From Streptomyces triticagri (lineage in GTDB: Bacteria > Actinomycetota > Actinomycetes > Streptomycetales > Streptomycetaceae), in assembly GCF_003429565.1 (NCBI RefSeq), contig NZ_QUAK01000038.1, positions 1-64,000 of the forward strand: 64,000 nucleotides of DNA, written 5' to 3'. The notes under the pieces are model-generated. The model ran no database searches and was not told where the DNA came from. It was given only the letters and a program-made list of their open reading frames with translations. The translations under genes and the position numbers were made by a program. Positions within the stretch are counted from its first letter, which is position 1. Each line of letters starts with the position of its first letter. This document shows positions 17,750-26,167 of this stretch, piece by piece.

Positions 17750-17974
17750 ATGACCGACAGCTGGCCGTACCTCGAGATCCACCAGAGCCGCACCCACGAG
17801 CCGACGCCGTACGAACTCAAGCTCGCCGCCACCCTCGAGGAGGTCTTCACCGTCGAGGGGCACGAACTCGCCGATGTCATCCGTGGCCTGAATGCCCGTC
17901 AGGTGCATGCGCCGGACGGCCGGCCGTGGACCGAGCAGACCTTCCGCACCGAGCTGGACCGACTGGGAGCCTGA
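17750..17974 (+). CDS. Small recombinase-like helix-turn-helix protein between reductase and oxygenase
   Basis: A 74-residue protein. Its last 35 residues (VIRGLNARQVHAPDGRPWTE, then a QTFRTELDRL helix) look like the recombinase DNA-binding module that recognises LNxxGIxTPxGRxWT in serine recombinases. There is no catalytic recombinase domain. It lies 71 bp after the reductase and 2 bp before the Rieske oxygenase start, with GGAGACACC before its ATG. The position suggests an accessory factor of the oxygenase or a tiny regulator. I do not know an assigned function. Confidence 0.75.
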   Translation: MTDSWPYLEIHQSRTHEPTPYELKLAATLEEVFTVEGHELADVIRGLNARQVHAPDGRPWTEQTFRTELDRLGA

Positions 17975-17976
17975 CC

Positions 17977-18999
17977 ATGACACTGTCGACGACCGCCACC
18001 GCGGAACACATCTACGCCAACGGCCTGCGCAACCAGTGGCACGCCGTCGTCCCCTCCGACTTCGTCGCGCCGGGCGCGATGCGCAAGGTCACCGCGCTCG
18101 GCGAGCAGTGGCTGCTCTTCCGCCGCTCGGACGGCACCCTGTCGATGCTCGCCGACCGCTGTCCGCACCGTGGCGCCCCGCTGTCGCTCGGCAAGCACCT
18201 GGGCGACCGGGTGGCCTGCTGGTACCACGGCGTGGAGGTGGAGACGGACGGCACGGTCTCCTCCGTGCCCGGCCTGCCCGGCTGCAATCTGGAGGGCAAG
18301 CAGCTCGTCGCCTCGCCCCCGGTGCGCGAGGTGGGCGGCGCGATCCTCGCCTACTTCGGCGACGAGGAGCACCCGGAGCCGGTCGAGCTGACCCTGCCTG
18401 AGCCGCTCACCGACCCCGAGGTCGACGCGTTCCTCTGCTATGCCGAGTGGAACGTGCCGTGGCGGTACGCCATGGAGAATCTGCTCGACCCGATGCACGG
18501 CGCCTTCCTGCACCACGACTCGCACACGATGTTCGACGGCGACACCACCGCCAAGTTCCGCATCCGTGAGACCGAGCGCGGCTACTTCTTCGAGAAGACC
18601 GACCAGCGCGGAGTGAACTTCGACTGGGTCGAGCTGTGCCACACCGGGGTCGACTGGGTGGACCTGTCGATCCCGTACCCGCCGTCGGCAGGGCCCGGCG
18701 GCCCGTTCGGCATCGTGGGCATGGCCTGCCCGGTCGACGCGGGCCGTACCGGGGTCTTCTTCTGGCGCTACCGGCGGGTGCAGGGCTGGCAGCGGGCGTC
18801 CTGGCGCTTCCTGTACCGGACGCTGATCGAGCAGCGGCACTGGGACGTCCTCGAGCAGGACCGGGTGATGCTGGAGGCGATGCCCGCGGACGCGGACCAG
18901 CGGGAGAACCTCTACCAGCACGACCTCGGAGTGGTCCGGCTGCGCCGCCTCTACCGCGCGGCCGCCGAGGCCCAGGGAGCGAAGCCGGCGGGCGGGTAG
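17977..18999 (+). CDS. Rieske non-heme iron oxygenase, alpha subunit
   Basis: A 340-residue ring-hydroxylating or demethylating oxygenase. The Rieske [2Fe-2S] ligands are Cys62/His64 (RCPHRGAPL) and Cys81/His84 (CWYHGVE). The mononuclear iron site is in ENLLDPMHGAFLHH, with bridging Asp171 and ligands His174 and His179. With no beta subunit and a VanB/phthalate-type reductase upstream, it resembles the single-subunit class (vanillate demethylase, phthalate or quinoline 2-oxygenases). It is the last gene of the operon. Substrate cannot be read from sequence. Confidence 0.92.
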   Translation: MTLSTTATAEHIYANGLRNQWHAVVPSDFVAPGAMRKVTALGEQWLLFRRSDGTLSMLADRCPHRGAPLSLGKHLGDRVACWYHGVEVETDGTVSSVPGLPGCNLEGKQLVASPPVREVGGAILAYFGDEEHPEPVELTLPEPLTDPEVDAFLCYAEWNVPWRYAMENLLDPMHGAFLHHDSHTMFDGDTTAKFRIRETERGYFFEKTDQRGVNFDWVELCHTGVDWVDLSIPYPPSAGPGGPFGIVGMACPVDAGRTGVFFWRYRRVQGWQRASWRFLYRTLIEQRHWDVLEQDRVMLEAMPADADQRENLYQHDLGVVRLRRLYRAAAEAQGAKPAGG

Positions 19000-19126
19000 C
19001 CGGGGTACGACGGCCCCGCCCCGAAAGGCGGCGGGCCCTCGCGGACGCCGTAAGGTTGGGGCGTACGCGAAGTGGGGGTCCCCCAGGCCGTCCAGGCCCC
19101 GGGGGAACGTCGGAAGGAGGCGCTGG

Positions 19127-20239
19127 GTGATCGAGCTCGAGGGGGTTCCCGAGCTGGTCGACCCGGTCATGGTGGCCGCGTTCGAGGGCTGGAACGATGC
19201 GGGTGACGCGGCCTCCACCGCGGTGGCGCATCTCGACCGCGAGTGGAAGGGCGAGGTGTTCGCGGCGCTCGACGCGGAGGACTACTACGACTTCCAGGTC
19301 AACCGGCCCACGGTCTGGCTCGACGAGGGCGTGCGCAAGATCACCTGGCCGACGACCCGGCTCTCCGTGGTCCGGGTGGGCGGGGACAAGCCGCGCGATC
19401 TGGTCCTGGTGCGCGGCATCGAGCCGTCGATGCGCTGGCGCTCGTTCTGCAACGAGATCCTGGGCTTCGCACACGAGCTCGGCGTGGAGCTGATCGTGGT
19501 GCTCGGCGCGCTGCTCGGCGACACCCCGCACACCCGCCCGGTGCCGGTCAGCGGCGTGACCTCGGACGCCGATCTGGCGCGCTCGATGAGCCTGGAAGAG
19601 ACGCGGTACGAGGGCCCGACGGGGATCGTCGGGATTCTGCAGGAGGCCTGCACGCATGCCGGTGTGCCGACGGTGTCGCTCTGGGCGGCCGTCCCGCACT
19701 ACGTCTCGCAGCCGCCGAACCCGAAGGCGACCCTTGCCCTGCTCAACCGCCTCGAGGACCTGATCGACCTGCGCATCCCGCTGGGTGACCTGGCGGAGGA
19801 CGCGCGAGCCTGGCAGATCGGGGTGGACCAACTGGCCGCCGAGGACAGCGAGGTGGCGGAGTACGTGCAGTCCCTCGAGGAGGCACGGGACACCGCGGAG
19901 CTGCCGGAGGCGTCGGGCGAGGCGATCGCCCGCGAGTTCGAGCGCTATCTGCGGCGGCGTGACGGCGGTCCCGGGCAGCCGGGCGGCCACGCCACGGACG
20001 GCGGGGACTCGGCGTCGTATCTGCGGGACACCGGCTCCGACCGCACCCGGCCGCCGAAACCCCAACTGCCGGAGTCCGGTGGGTCGGAGTCGTCGCGCAC
20101 GGAGTCCTCGCGTACGGAGTCGTCCCGTCCGGAGCCGGGCGGTGACGGTGCGTCGGAGGAGAGCGGCGACGGTGACGGTTCCTCGGGCGGGAAGCCGGGG
20201 GACGACAGCGGCGGTGACGGGGGCGAGGGGACCGTCTGA
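19127..20239 (+). CDS. PAC2-family protein (proteasome-assembly-chaperone fold)
   Basis: A 370-residue PAC2-domain protein. The domain fills roughly residues 1-270, starting IELEGVPELVDPVMVAAFEG and including LVLVRGIEPSMRWRSF and IVVLGALLGDTPHTRPVP. The last ~100 residues are a Ser/Glu/Gly/Asp-rich low-complexity tail. Actinobacterial PAC2 proteins are conserved but poorly defined; a chaperone link to the proteasome is by analogy. GTG at 19127 follows a clear GGAAGGAGG. A GGGGGTCCCCC dyad at 19074-19084 lies in the leader. Confidence 0.88.
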   Translation: MIELEGVPELVDPVMVAAFEGWNDAGDAASTAVAHLDREWKGEVFAALDAEDYYDFQVNRPTVWLDEGVRKITWPTTRLSVVRVGGDKPRDLVLVRGIEPSMRWRSFCNEILGFAHELGVELIVVLGALLGDTPHTRPVPVSGVTSDADLARSMSLEETRYEGPTGIVGILQEACTHAGVPTVSLWAAVPHYVSQPPNPKATLALLNRLEDLIDLRIPLGDLAEDARAWQIGVDQLAAEDSEVAEYVQSLEEARDTAELPEASGEAIAREFERYLRRRDGGPGQPGGHATDGGDSASYLRDTGSDRTRPPKPQLPESGGSESSRTESSRTESSRPEPGGDGASEESGDGDGSSGGKPGDDSGGDGGEGTV

Positions 20240-20305
20240 CGGTGCCTCGGCCGGCCGGGTCTCGCTCCCGCTTGCGGGCGAACAGGCCCCCGTTGCAGTG
20301 AAGTT

Positions 20306-20360
20306 GCCACAGGCCGACGGCCGTCGCGCAGATCGAGCGCGATGGCCGTCGGCCTGTGGC
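20306..20360. terminator. Long hairpin terminator between convergent PAC2 and mshC genes
   Basis: Two 24-nt arms (20306-20329 and 20337-20360) pair at 23 of 24 positions, the exception being a G-T wobble, around a 7-nt loop. It would stop both convergent transcripts. The stem is exceptionally long. Confidence 0.85.
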
Positions 20361-20385
20361 GTACCTGAGCCTGTGGCGTACCTGA
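20352..20385. repeat. Exact tandem duplication of 17 bp
   Basis: GCCTGTGGCGTACCTGA occurs twice head to tail (20352-20368, 20369-20385). The first copy shares its start with the 3' arm of the terminator hairpin, so part of the stem sequence has been duplicated. Confidence 0.85.
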
Positions 20386-20410
20386 TGGGGCCCGGGCCGG
20401 GTCCCGTCGG

Positions 20411-21640
20411 CTACAGGGCTACTCCGAGGAGTGCGTCGACCGCGCGGGAGACGACTCCGGGGGCGCCTTCCTCGTCGCCGCCCGTGTCCGCCTGCCGTTC
20501 GGCCCAGCGGTCGACCGCGAGGAGCGCGGCCGGTGAGTCCAGGTCGTCGGCGAGCGCGGACCTGATCTCGTCGACCAGGGCCTCGGCGGACGGTCCGTCC
20601 GGTCGCGACACGGCGGCCCGCCAGCGGTCCAGGCGGGCGACGGCGTCCTCGAGCACCTGGTCCGTCCACTCCCAGTCCGCGCGGTAGTGGTGGGCGAGCA
20701 GCGCGAGGCGGATCGCGGCCGGATCGACTCCGGAGCGGCGCAGCGTGGAGACGAAGACGAGATTGCCCTTCGACTTCGACATCTTCTCGCCGTCCAGGGC
20801 GACCATGCCGGCGTGCACATAGGTCTGGGCGAAGGGGTGTTCACCGGTGAGCGCCTGCGCGTGCGAGGCGCCCATCTCGTGGTGCGGGAAGGCGAGATCG
20901 GAGCCGCCGCCCTGCACGTCGAAGCCCATGCCGAGGTGTTCCAGGGCGATGGCCACACACTCGATGTGCCAGCCGGGCCTGCCCTGTCCGAGCGAGCCGC
21001 CGTCCCAGCTCGGCTCGCCCTCGCGGGCGGCCATCCACAGCATCGGGTCGAGCGGGTTCTTCTTGCCGGGGCGCTCCGGGTCGCCGCCGCGCTCCGCGGA
21101 GAGCGCCTTCATGGCGGCGGCGTCGAGCCGGGACACCTCGCCGAAGTGGGCGTCGGCCTCGACGGAGAAGTAGATGTCGCCGTCGAGTTCGTAGGCGGCG
21201 CCGAGGTCCCTGAGGCGTTCCACCAAGGGGACTATCCGGGGTATGGACTCCACGGCTCCGATGTAGTGCCGCGGCGGCAGCATCCTGAGGGCCGTCATGT
21301 CCTCGCGGAAGAGGGTCGTCTCCCGCTCGGCGAGCGCCACCCAGTCCTCGCCGTCGCGCACCGCCCGCTCGAGGAGCGGATCGTCGACGTCGGTGACGTT
21401 CTGGACGTAGTGCACCTGCCGCTTGGTGTCGAGCCACACGCGCTGGACGAGGTCGAACGCGTTGTAGGTCGCCGCGTGACCGATGTGGGTCGCGTCGTAC
21501 GGCGTGATGCCGCAGACGTAGATACGGGCGACGGGACCGGGGGCGAGCTCGACGAGTCGGCCGGTCGCGGTGTCGTGGATCCTGAGGTCGCGGCCCTTGC
21601 CGGGCAGGGCGGGGACCTCGGAAGCGGGCCAGGCATGCAT
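20411..21640 (-). CDS. mshC: Mycothiol ligase: cysteine--GlcN-inositol ligase
   Basis: A 409-residue class-I cysteinyl-tRNA-synthetase paralogue. The signatures are [17 protein letters not shown] (HIGH box), [36 protein letters not shown] and [10 protein letters not shown] (KMSKS box). The length is that of MshC, lacking the tRNA-binding C-terminus of CysS. It joins cysteine to GlcN-Ins in the cytoplasm, the third committed step of mycothiol synthesis, and so marks the organism as an actinobacterium. The gene keeps the neighbours typical of actinomycete chromosomes (SCO1664-type, DUF3090, PAC2). Confidence 0.96.
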   Translation of the reverse strand: MHAWPASEVPALPGKGRDLRIHDTATGRLVELAPGPVARIYVCGITPYDATHIGHAATYNAFDLVQRVWLDTKRQVHYVQNVTDVDDPLLERAVRDGEDWVALAERETTLFREDMTALRMLPPRHYIGAVESIPRIVPLVERLRDLGAAYELDGDIYFSVEADAHFGEVSRLDAAAMKALSAERGGDPERPGKKNPLDPMLWMAAREGEPSWDGGSLGQGRPGWHIECVAIALEHLGMGFDVQGGGSDLAFPHHEMGASHAQALTGEHPFAQTYVHAGMVALDGEKMSKSKGNLVFVSTLRRSGVDPAAIRLALLAHHYRADWEWTDQVLEDAVARLDRWRAAVSRPDGPSAEALVDEIRSALADDLDSPAALLAVDRWAERQADTGGDEEGAPGVVSRAVDALLGVAL

Positions 21641-21740
21641 GACTCGAGCCTAACCGGACGCTGCTTCCGGATACGAACCGGACCGGGGCTGTTGGCCGGT
21701 TCGGACCTCTTGCGCGGCGGCCGCATCCATGCGTGTCCGG

Positions 21741-21774
21741 CGGGACGTCACGGGCTACGGGACGTCACCGGCTA
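21741..21774. repeat. Near-exact tandem duplication of 17 bp at a stop codon
   Basis: CGGGACGTCACGGGCTA (21741-21757) and CGGGACGTCACCGGCTA (21758-21774) are adjacent and differ at one base. The second unit contains the stop codon (cta, read TAG) of the upstream minus-strand gene; the first holds a spare copy. Confidence 0.8.
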
Positions 21775-22647
21775 TACGGGTGGCCAGGGAACCGCCGGCC
21801 ACTCCCCCGACGGCTTCGGATGCCGGCCGCTGCGCAGCAGCGCGGCGACCCGGGCGCGCAGGGCGGTGATCTCGGCCGGGGTGATCAGCGGTGCGAGGCG
21901 CAGGGTGAGCGCACCGTCGTCGGTGAGGGCCCCGGCGAGCGAGCTCAGCACATCGGATGCCTCGGCGGTCAGCCGGTCGCCCGCCCAGCCCCACAGCAGG
22001 GTGCGCAGCTTGTTCTCGGTGTTGAAGGTGACCCCGTGGTCGATGCCGTAGAGCCGGCCGTCCGGGGCGGGCAGCAGATGGCCGCCCTTGCGGTCCGCGT
22101 TGTTGATCACCGCGTCGAGCACGGAGAGGCGGCGCAGGCGCGGGTCGTCGGCGTGCACCAGCAGGGCGGTGCGTCCGCCGCCGATCTCGGCACGGCCGAT
22201 CGCCTTCCAGCCGTCGCCCGGCTCGTCGGTGTCGACGAGGGCGAGCAGTTCGGCGCCGGGCGCCTCCAGGGTGTCCTCGGCGTCGCCCTCGCTCCCGCCG
22301 CCGTCGACGGCGTCGATCCACAGCTGGCACATGCCCTCGCCGTACGGCCCGTCCCGCAGCACGGTCGGCGGCACCAGACTCCATCCCGTCGCCTCGGAGA
22401 CCTCGTACGCGGCCACTTCGCGCTGCGCCAGAGTGCCGTCGGGGAAGTCCCACAGCGGCCGCTCACCGGCCACCGGCTTGTACACGCAGGCCGCGGCCCG
22501 ACCGTCCTCGGACGTGACGTCGCAGAGCAGCACGGCGTTGGACGCCTCGCGGATCCGTCCGCGCACCGTGAGCTCGCCGTGGGTGAGCAGCTCGAGCGCA
22601 TCGGCCCCCGTCACGCGTCGCGACGGTATCCGTTCTGACGCGGGCAT
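21772..22647 (-). CDS. SCO1664-family protein, PI 3/4-kinase-like fold
   Basis: A 291-residue protein of the actinobacterial SCO1664 family. Kinase-like landmarks include ACVYKPVAGERPLWDFP (putative nucleotide-binding Lys), SVLDAVINNADRKGGHLL (catalytic-loop-like D-x3-N-N-D-R) and YGIDHGVTFN (DHG in place of DFG). The substrate is unknown to me. ATG at 22645-22647 has AAGGA seven bases upstream; a GTG at 22614 would overlap the upstream stop by 4 bp but lacks a site. It sits between DUF3090 and mshC, a conserved order that suggests a shared cellular role. Confidence 0.85.
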   Translation of the reverse strand: MPASERIPSRRVTGADALELLTHGELTVRGRIREASNAVLLCDVTSEDGRAAACVYKPVAGERPLWDFPDGTLAQREVAAYEVSEATGWSLVPPTVLRDGPYGEGMCQLWIDAVDGGGSEGDAEDTLEAPGAELLALVDTDEPGDGWKAIGRAEIGGGRTALLVHADDPRLRRLSVLDAVINNADRKGGHLLPAPDGRLYGIDHGVTFNTENKLRTLLWGWAGDRLTAEASDVLSSLAGALTDDGALTLRLAPLITPAEITALRARVAALLRSGRHPKPSGEWPAVPWPPV

Positions 22648-23201
22648 ACGTGTCCTTCCGGGTCGAGCGGCAGGCTGCACAGGGGGCAGGGCGGACGGCC
22701 GGCGTTGACCACTTCGAGTGCGCGCTTGGCGAACGCCCTGGCCTGTGCGCCGGAGAGCCGTACGCGCAGCATCGGGGGGCCGTTCTCGTCGTCCTGGAGC
22801 AGCTGCTCCTCGGCCGCCTCGAGGTCCTCGTCCTCGTCGCCGTCCAGCTCGACGAGGGCCTGGGCCTCGACGATCATGCACTGCTCGTCGCCGTCCCAGG
22901 CGAGTGCCATCGTGCCGACCCGGAACTCCTCCTCGACGGGCGAGTCGAGCGGGGCGCTGTCGGCGATCTCGGTGGGGGCGACGGCCGGCACCGAGGCGTT
23001 TCCGCCGCTGAGCCGTACGACGTCGTCAAGCAGCTCGTCCATGCGCTCGGCGAGTGCGGCGACCTGGGTCTTCTCGAGGGCGACACTGGTGACCCGGCCT
23101 GCGGCGGAGGCCTGCAGGAAGAACGTACGGCGTCCGGGCAGTCCGACCGTGCCGGCCACGAAACGCTCCGGCGGGTCGTAGAGGAACACCTGACGGGACA
23201 C
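22611..23201 (-). CDS. DUF3090-family protein
   Basis: A 196-residue protein starting SRQVFLYDPPERFVAGTVGL, the DUF3090 opening. It ends with a likely zinc-binding tail, CPLCSLPLDPEGHVC, preceded by an acidic stretch. The function is not established. GTG at 23199-23201 has GAGAGGCCAGGAAGT upstream. It is probably co-transcribed with the SCO1664-type and phosphomutase-like genes that flank it. Confidence 0.86.
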   Translation of the reverse strand: MSRQVFLYDPPERFVAGTVGLPGRRTFFLQASAAGRVTSVALEKTQVAALAERMDELLDDVVRLSGGNASVPAVAPTEIADSAPLDSPVEEEFRVGTMALAWDGDEQCMIVEAQALVELDGDEDEDLEAAEEQLLQDDENGPPMLRVRLSGAQARAFAKRALEVVNAGRPPCPLCSLPLDPEGHVCPRQNGYRRDA

Positions 23202-23321
23202 TTCCTGGCCTCTCCTGGTGGGACTGGGGCTTCGACTGATGACCTTCTGACGGCCTTCGAGGGCGCGGCTGCGTCAAGTGCCGCTCCTGGTCCGACCCGT
23301 TCACCCTACTGCGGGCGACGA

Positions 23322-24017
23322 TCACGGTGCGCCCGCACCGCCACCGACGGTCGCGTCGTCGGCGTTCGCCTCCGGCGACACGGGTGGCGGCGCCAGCGGG
23401 CCCAGATCTCCGGTGTCGCCGAGCCGCACCAGGAAGGGCCGCAGCCTGGTGTGCCGGATCGCGGTGACCGAGCACGGGTCGACATGGATGCGCTGGAAGA
23501 GGTCCAGGTGCAGGCCGAGGGCGTCCGCCACCAGCGACTTGATGATGTCCCCGTGCGAGCACATCAGGTAGACGGCGTCGGGGCCGTGGTCGCGCTCCAC
23601 GCGCGCGTTCCACTCCCGTACCGCCTCCGCCGCCCTGGCCTGCATCGCCCGCATCGACTCGCCGCCGGGGAAGGCCGCTGCCGAGGGATGCTGCTGCACG
23701 ACCTGCATCAGCGGTTCGTCGGCCAGTTCGGCGAGCTTGCGTCCCGACCAGTCGCCGTAGTGGCACTCGCCGATCCGGTCGTCCTCGTGGACCTCGGTCC
23801 CGGGCCGGTCCGCGAGCAGCGGCGCGATCGTCTCCCGGCAGCGCTGCAGCGGGCTGCTGACGACCGCCGCGATCGGCACGCCGGCCAGCCTGCCGGGCAG
23901 TGCGGCGGCCTGCTCCCGGCCCCGCTCGTCCAGGGCGACGCCCGGCGTCCAGCCGGCCAGCAGGCCCGCGGTGTTGGCGGTCGATCGTCCGTGCCGGACA
24001 AGGATCAGCGTGGGCAT
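23322..24017 (-). CDS. Histidine-phosphatase/phosphomutase-like protein (MSMEG_4193 type)
   Basis: A 231-residue branch-1 histidine phosphatase. The phospho-acceptor His is in LILVRHGRSTAN, the supporting Arg in VSSPLQRCRETI, Glu in FPGGESM, and the second His in LMCSHGDIIKSL. It should remove phosphate from a small substrate; actinobacterial members are called putative phosphomutases with unknown substrate. It heads the minus-strand run towards DUF3090 and mshC. A Pro/Ala-rich tail of about 25 residues ends it. Confidence 0.87.
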   Translation of the reverse strand: MPTLILVRHGRSTANTAGLLAGWTPGVALDERGREQAAALPGRLAGVPIAAVVSSPLQRCRETIAPLLADRPGTEVHEDDRIGECHYGDWSGRKLAELADEPLMQVVQQHPSAAAFPGGESMRAMQARAAEAVREWNARVERDHGPDAVYLMCSHGDIIKSLVADALGLHLDLFQRIHVDPCSVTAIRHTRLRPFLVRLGDTGDLGPLAPPPVSPEANADDATVGGGAGAP

Positions 24018-24128
24018 GCCTGCCACCCTAAGGGAGCTCCGGGGCGCCGGTGCCACCCGCCGGCGAACGTGGTCCACGCGCGCGTGATGTGCCCCGCGCG
24101 GGTGCGCGCCGTGCACCGGACGGGGAGA

Positions 24129-25121
24129 ATGCGCGCAGTGATAGTCGACTGTGCGATCTACCGCAAGGGCCGCAGGACGGAGGCGTCCGGGGACTTCTCG
24201 GACTCGCTGTCCGAGGCGCGCACGTCCGGCGACGCCTTCCTGTGGATCGGTCTGCACGAGCCGACGGCCGACGAGTTCGACCGCGTCACCCACGAGTTCG
24301 GGCTGCATCCGCTGGCCGTGGAGGACGCGCTCAAGGCCCACCAGCGGCCGAAGCTCGAGGTCTACGACGACTCGCTGTTCGTGGTCCTCAAGCCGGTGGT
24401 CTACGACGACGTCGCGGACACCGTGACGGCGGGCGAGGTGATGGTCTTCATCGGCGACTCGTTCGTGGTCACCGTCCGGCACGGCGCCGGCGCACCGCTC
24501 GCGGCCGTACGACACCGTCTCGAGCACGACCCCGACGTCCTGGCGCACGGGCCGACCGCCGTCCTGTACGCGGTCAGCGACGCGATCGTGGACCACTATC
24601 TGGAGGTCGCCGACGAACTGCACCTGGATCTGGAGGCGCTCGAGGCGGAGGTCTTCGCACCCGGCCGTGCGGACACCCGTGGACTCGCGGCGCGGATCTA
24701 CGCGTTCAAGCGCGAGGTGCTCGAATTCCGGCGCGCCACCGTGCCGTTGACCCTGCCGATCGAGCGCCTGACGGGCACCGGCGTGCCGTTCGTGAGCGTC
24801 GAGGCGCAGCCGTTCTTCCGGGACGTGGGCGACCATCTGACGCGCGCCAACGAGGCGGTGGAGAGCCTGGACCGCCTCGTGTCGGACATCCTCTCGGCCC
24901 ACTTGGCGCAGACCGGCGTACGGCAGAACGACGACATGCGCAAGATCTCCGCGTGGGCGGCCATGGCCGCCGTGCCGACCATGATCGCCGGTGTGTACGG
25001 CATGAACTTCGACCACATGCCGGAACTGCACACGGCATGGGGCTATCCGGCCGCGGTCGCCCTGATGGCCGCCCTCGTCTTCGGTCTGTACCGGCTCTTC
25101 AAGCGCCGGGACTGGCTGTAG
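24129..25121 (+). CDS. corA: CorA-family magnesium/cobalt channel
   Basis: A 330-residue CorA protein with a large cytoplasmic N-terminal domain, a long stalk helix (about residues 215-275) and two C-terminal membrane helices. The second helix follows the diagnostic YGMNFDHMPEL loop (GMN motif). It forms a pentameric Mg2+ channel. ATG at 24129 follows GGGGAGA. It is divergent from the histidine-phosphatase gene. Confidence 0.93.
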   Translation: MRAVIVDCAIYRKGRRTEASGDFSDSLSEARTSGDAFLWIGLHEPTADEFDRVTHEFGLHPLAVEDALKAHQRPKLEVYDDSLFVVLKPVVYDDVADTVTAGEVMVFIGDSFVVTVRHGAGAPLAAVRHRLEHDPDVLAHGPTAVLYAVSDAIVDHYLEVADELHLDLEALEAEVFAPGRADTRGLAARIYAFKREVLEFRRATVPLTLPIERLTGTGVPFVSVEAQPFFRDVGDHLTRANEAVESLDRLVSDILSAHLAQTGVRQNDDMRKISAWAAMAAVPTMIAGVYGMNFDHMPELHTAWGYPAAVALMAALVFGLYRLFKRRDWL

Positions 25122-25152
25122 CCCGCCGTGCCGTCCCGGATCCGCGGCCTGC

Positions 25153-25941
25153 TCAGGCGAACTCGGCGGCCGAAGTCGCGGGCCCGCCGAGGGCGTTGCG
25201 CCGCTCGGGCATCTTGAGCGACACCATGCGCCGCCAGCCGCCGGCCCGCTCGTAGAGGTACATGGCGTGGATGCCGGCCGCGAGCAGCATGGCCTTGGGG
25301 CGCGACCAGCCGAGGATGCGGCCCATGTTCGCCATCACGGCCAGGCTGACGTCGCGGTAGACCTTGATCTCCGCGTGCGCGGACTCGCGCAGGATGCGCT
25401 GGATCTCGCGGCCGTGGCCCTCGCGCGCGAGGGCGAGCAGTTCCTCGTGGCAGTACGCGAGGTGGTTGTCCTCGTCCTGGGAGATCATCTTGACCGCCCG
25501 GCCGAGCTCGTGGTCCACGGGGAAGAGCTTGCGCAGCTGCTCCATCTGCTCGGACGCGCGCTGCTCGGTGACCCTGCTGTGGGCCAGGTAGGTCACGATG
25601 TCCTGTTCGCTGAGCTGCCGTTCACCGCGCAGCAGGTCGTGCGGGAGCCCGATGCCCTGGCCTTCGAGCAGCATCGTGTAGTCGACGTCGGGCGGGACGT
25701 CGCACGCGGTCAGGCCCCGCTTCTTCAGCAGGGCGGTGAAGATACGGCCGTGCTTGTCCTCGTCCGCCCCGTGCCGGGTGATCTTGGGGGCGAGGCCGCG
25801 CCTGCTCTCCGGGACGAGCGCGGCGATCCTGGCGTTCTCCCAGCCGCCCTGCGCTTCCCCGCTGGCCGCGATGGAGCAGAACAGCCGGTACGACTCGTCG
25901 TTGTCGATGATCTCCTGGAAGAGACTCTTGGCCGACAGCAT
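25153..25941 (-). CDS. Ferritin-like-fold protein
   Basis: A 262-residue, mostly helical protein. Two repeats of acidic/His motifs are visible, GADEDKHGRIF (about residue 60) and SQDEDNHLAYCHEE (about residue 155), with the E/D-x-x-H pattern of ferritin-like di-iron four-helix bundles. The C-terminus (LLAAGIHAMYLYERAGGWRR) is conserved-looking and basic. The family is widespread in Streptomyces with no assigned reaction. The ATG at 25939-25941 sits eight bases after GGAGG; two GTGs just upstream are too close to the site. The end lies 31 bp from the convergent corA stop. Confidence 0.75.
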   Translation of the reverse strand: MLSAKSLFQEIIDNDESYRLFCSIAASGEAQGGWENARIAALVPESRRGLAPKITRHGADEDKHGRIFTALLKKRGLTACDVPPDVDYTMLLEGQGIGLPHDLLRGERQLSEQDIVTYLAHSRVTEQRASEQMEQLRKLFPVDHELGRAVKMISQDEDNHLAYCHEELLALAREGHGREIQRILRESAHAEIKVYRDVSLAVMANMGRILGWSRPKAMLLAAGIHAMYLYERAGGWRRMVSLKMPERRNALGGPATSAAEFA

Positions 25942-26021
25942 CACTGCCACCTCCGTAAGGCGTCCGCAAAGAACGAGTCAAATGCGGTACGGGGCGACTG
26001 GCAACAGCTGTGCCGGACAAC

Positions 26022-26037
26022 TCCGCCGAAAGGCGGA
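26022..26037. terminator. Short GAAA-loop hairpin
   Basis: TCCGCC-GAAA-GGCGGA lies in the 226-bp gap downstream of the F420-oxidoreductase gene and upstream of the ferritin-like gene. It is a weak terminator candidate with no T-tract; I see nothing else in that gap. Confidence 0.4.
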
Positions 26038-26167
26038 CGCGACGGGTGGCCGTTCGACCGCGACCGGGTGCGTAACCGACCGGACTCCGGCGCGTTGTTA
26101 GGGGTGACGGCCGTGGCGGGGAAGACCCCCGAGCCCCCACCACGGCCGCAGAAACCTCCCCCTCCGG

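Noticed and set aside
17750..17974. Fragment of a serine recombinase and so a mobile-element remnant
   Set aside because: It has its own start and ribosome site, exact operon spacing and no nearby recombinase or repeats.
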